A stretch of DNA of 64,000 bases from Carallia brachiata (taxonomy: Eukaryota; Streptophyta; Magnoliopsida; Malpighiales; Rhizophoraceae). Made by a program: the position numbers and the translations under genes. Location: contig JADCRB010000068.1 of NCBI GenBank assembly GCA_021464245.1, positions 2,538,797 through 2,602,796 of the forward strand, written 5' to 3'. Positions 63,907-64,000 of the stretch are shown piece after piece. The first letter of the stretch is position 1, and each line of letters opens with the position of its first letter. The notes beneath the pieces were generated by a model. It searched no databases, was not told where the DNA came from, and saw only the letters and a list, made by a program, of their open reading frames with translations.

Positions 63907-64000
63907 ATTGTAATTACGGAAGCAAATAAAGTAAGGTTTGCAGACCAGCAGTCTGGGGGGTAGTACGCGAGGGAAAGGGAGCCTCAATTAGTTTTAAAAA
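63907..64000. other. 5' flank of the BAHD gene at the window edge
   Basis: Only 94 bases are available. They include the 5' UTR and no recognisable TATA box. Confidence 0.4.

Overview
The window is plant nuclear DNA, most likely from a rosid eudicot. It is AT-rich, with long gene-poor intergenic stretches, short GT-AG introns and many small transposon remnants. The gene families are plant-specific: G-type lectin receptor kinase, R2R3-MYB, cyclin D5, chloroplast Rieske protein, At4g28100-type GPI-anchored protein and BAHD acyltransferase. I cannot name the species from the sequence alone.

Layout: 1-1682 (+) is the 3' part of a G-type lectin S-receptor-like kinase gene cut by the left edge. 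6353-7414 (-) is a poly(A)-tailed retroposon without a polymerase. 7600-8782 (-) is a two-exon gene for a small membrane protein. About 9 kb of gene-free DNA follows, containing a diverged internal duplication and a MITE. 18130-19080 (+) is an R2R3-MYB of the MYB13/14/15 type, followed by a LINE RNase H remnant (19280-19504) and a U6 snRNA pseudogene (20526-20627, -). 28454-30219 (-) is a six-exon cyclin D5 gene. 36647-37683 (-) is a second poly(A)-tailed retroposon, with a perfect 18-bp target-site duplication, and 37820-38311 is a foldback MITE. 39276-40941 (+) is a five-exon petC-like gene with inactivating lesions. 42465-44107 (-) is an intact At4g28100-like GPI-anchored protein gene. 46686-47540 and 47584-48431 are two nearly identical hAT-type elements inserted independently 43 bp apart. 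54012-55584 (-) is a MYB102/MYB74-like R2R3-MYB. 59890-60457 (-) is a BAHD acyltransferase pseudogene with a large internal deletion. 61736-62224 is another hAT MITE, and 62485-63906 (-) is an intact single-exon BAHD acyltransferase.

The genes do not form an operon or an obvious pathway cluster. The only clear tandem family is the BAHD pair, one intact and one broken.

The most unusual general feature is that five of the six spliced genes carry a small lesion. Three are single-base shortfalls in the last coding exon (18741, 28693-28696, 54341-54349); one is an in-frame TGA (7744); and petC has three separate changes, including a stop at an iron-sulfur cluster cysteine. Either this is a haplotype with several decaying genes, or it is a consensus with residual base and homopolymer errors. 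I found no prokaryotic features, CRISPR arrays, tRNA or rRNA genes.
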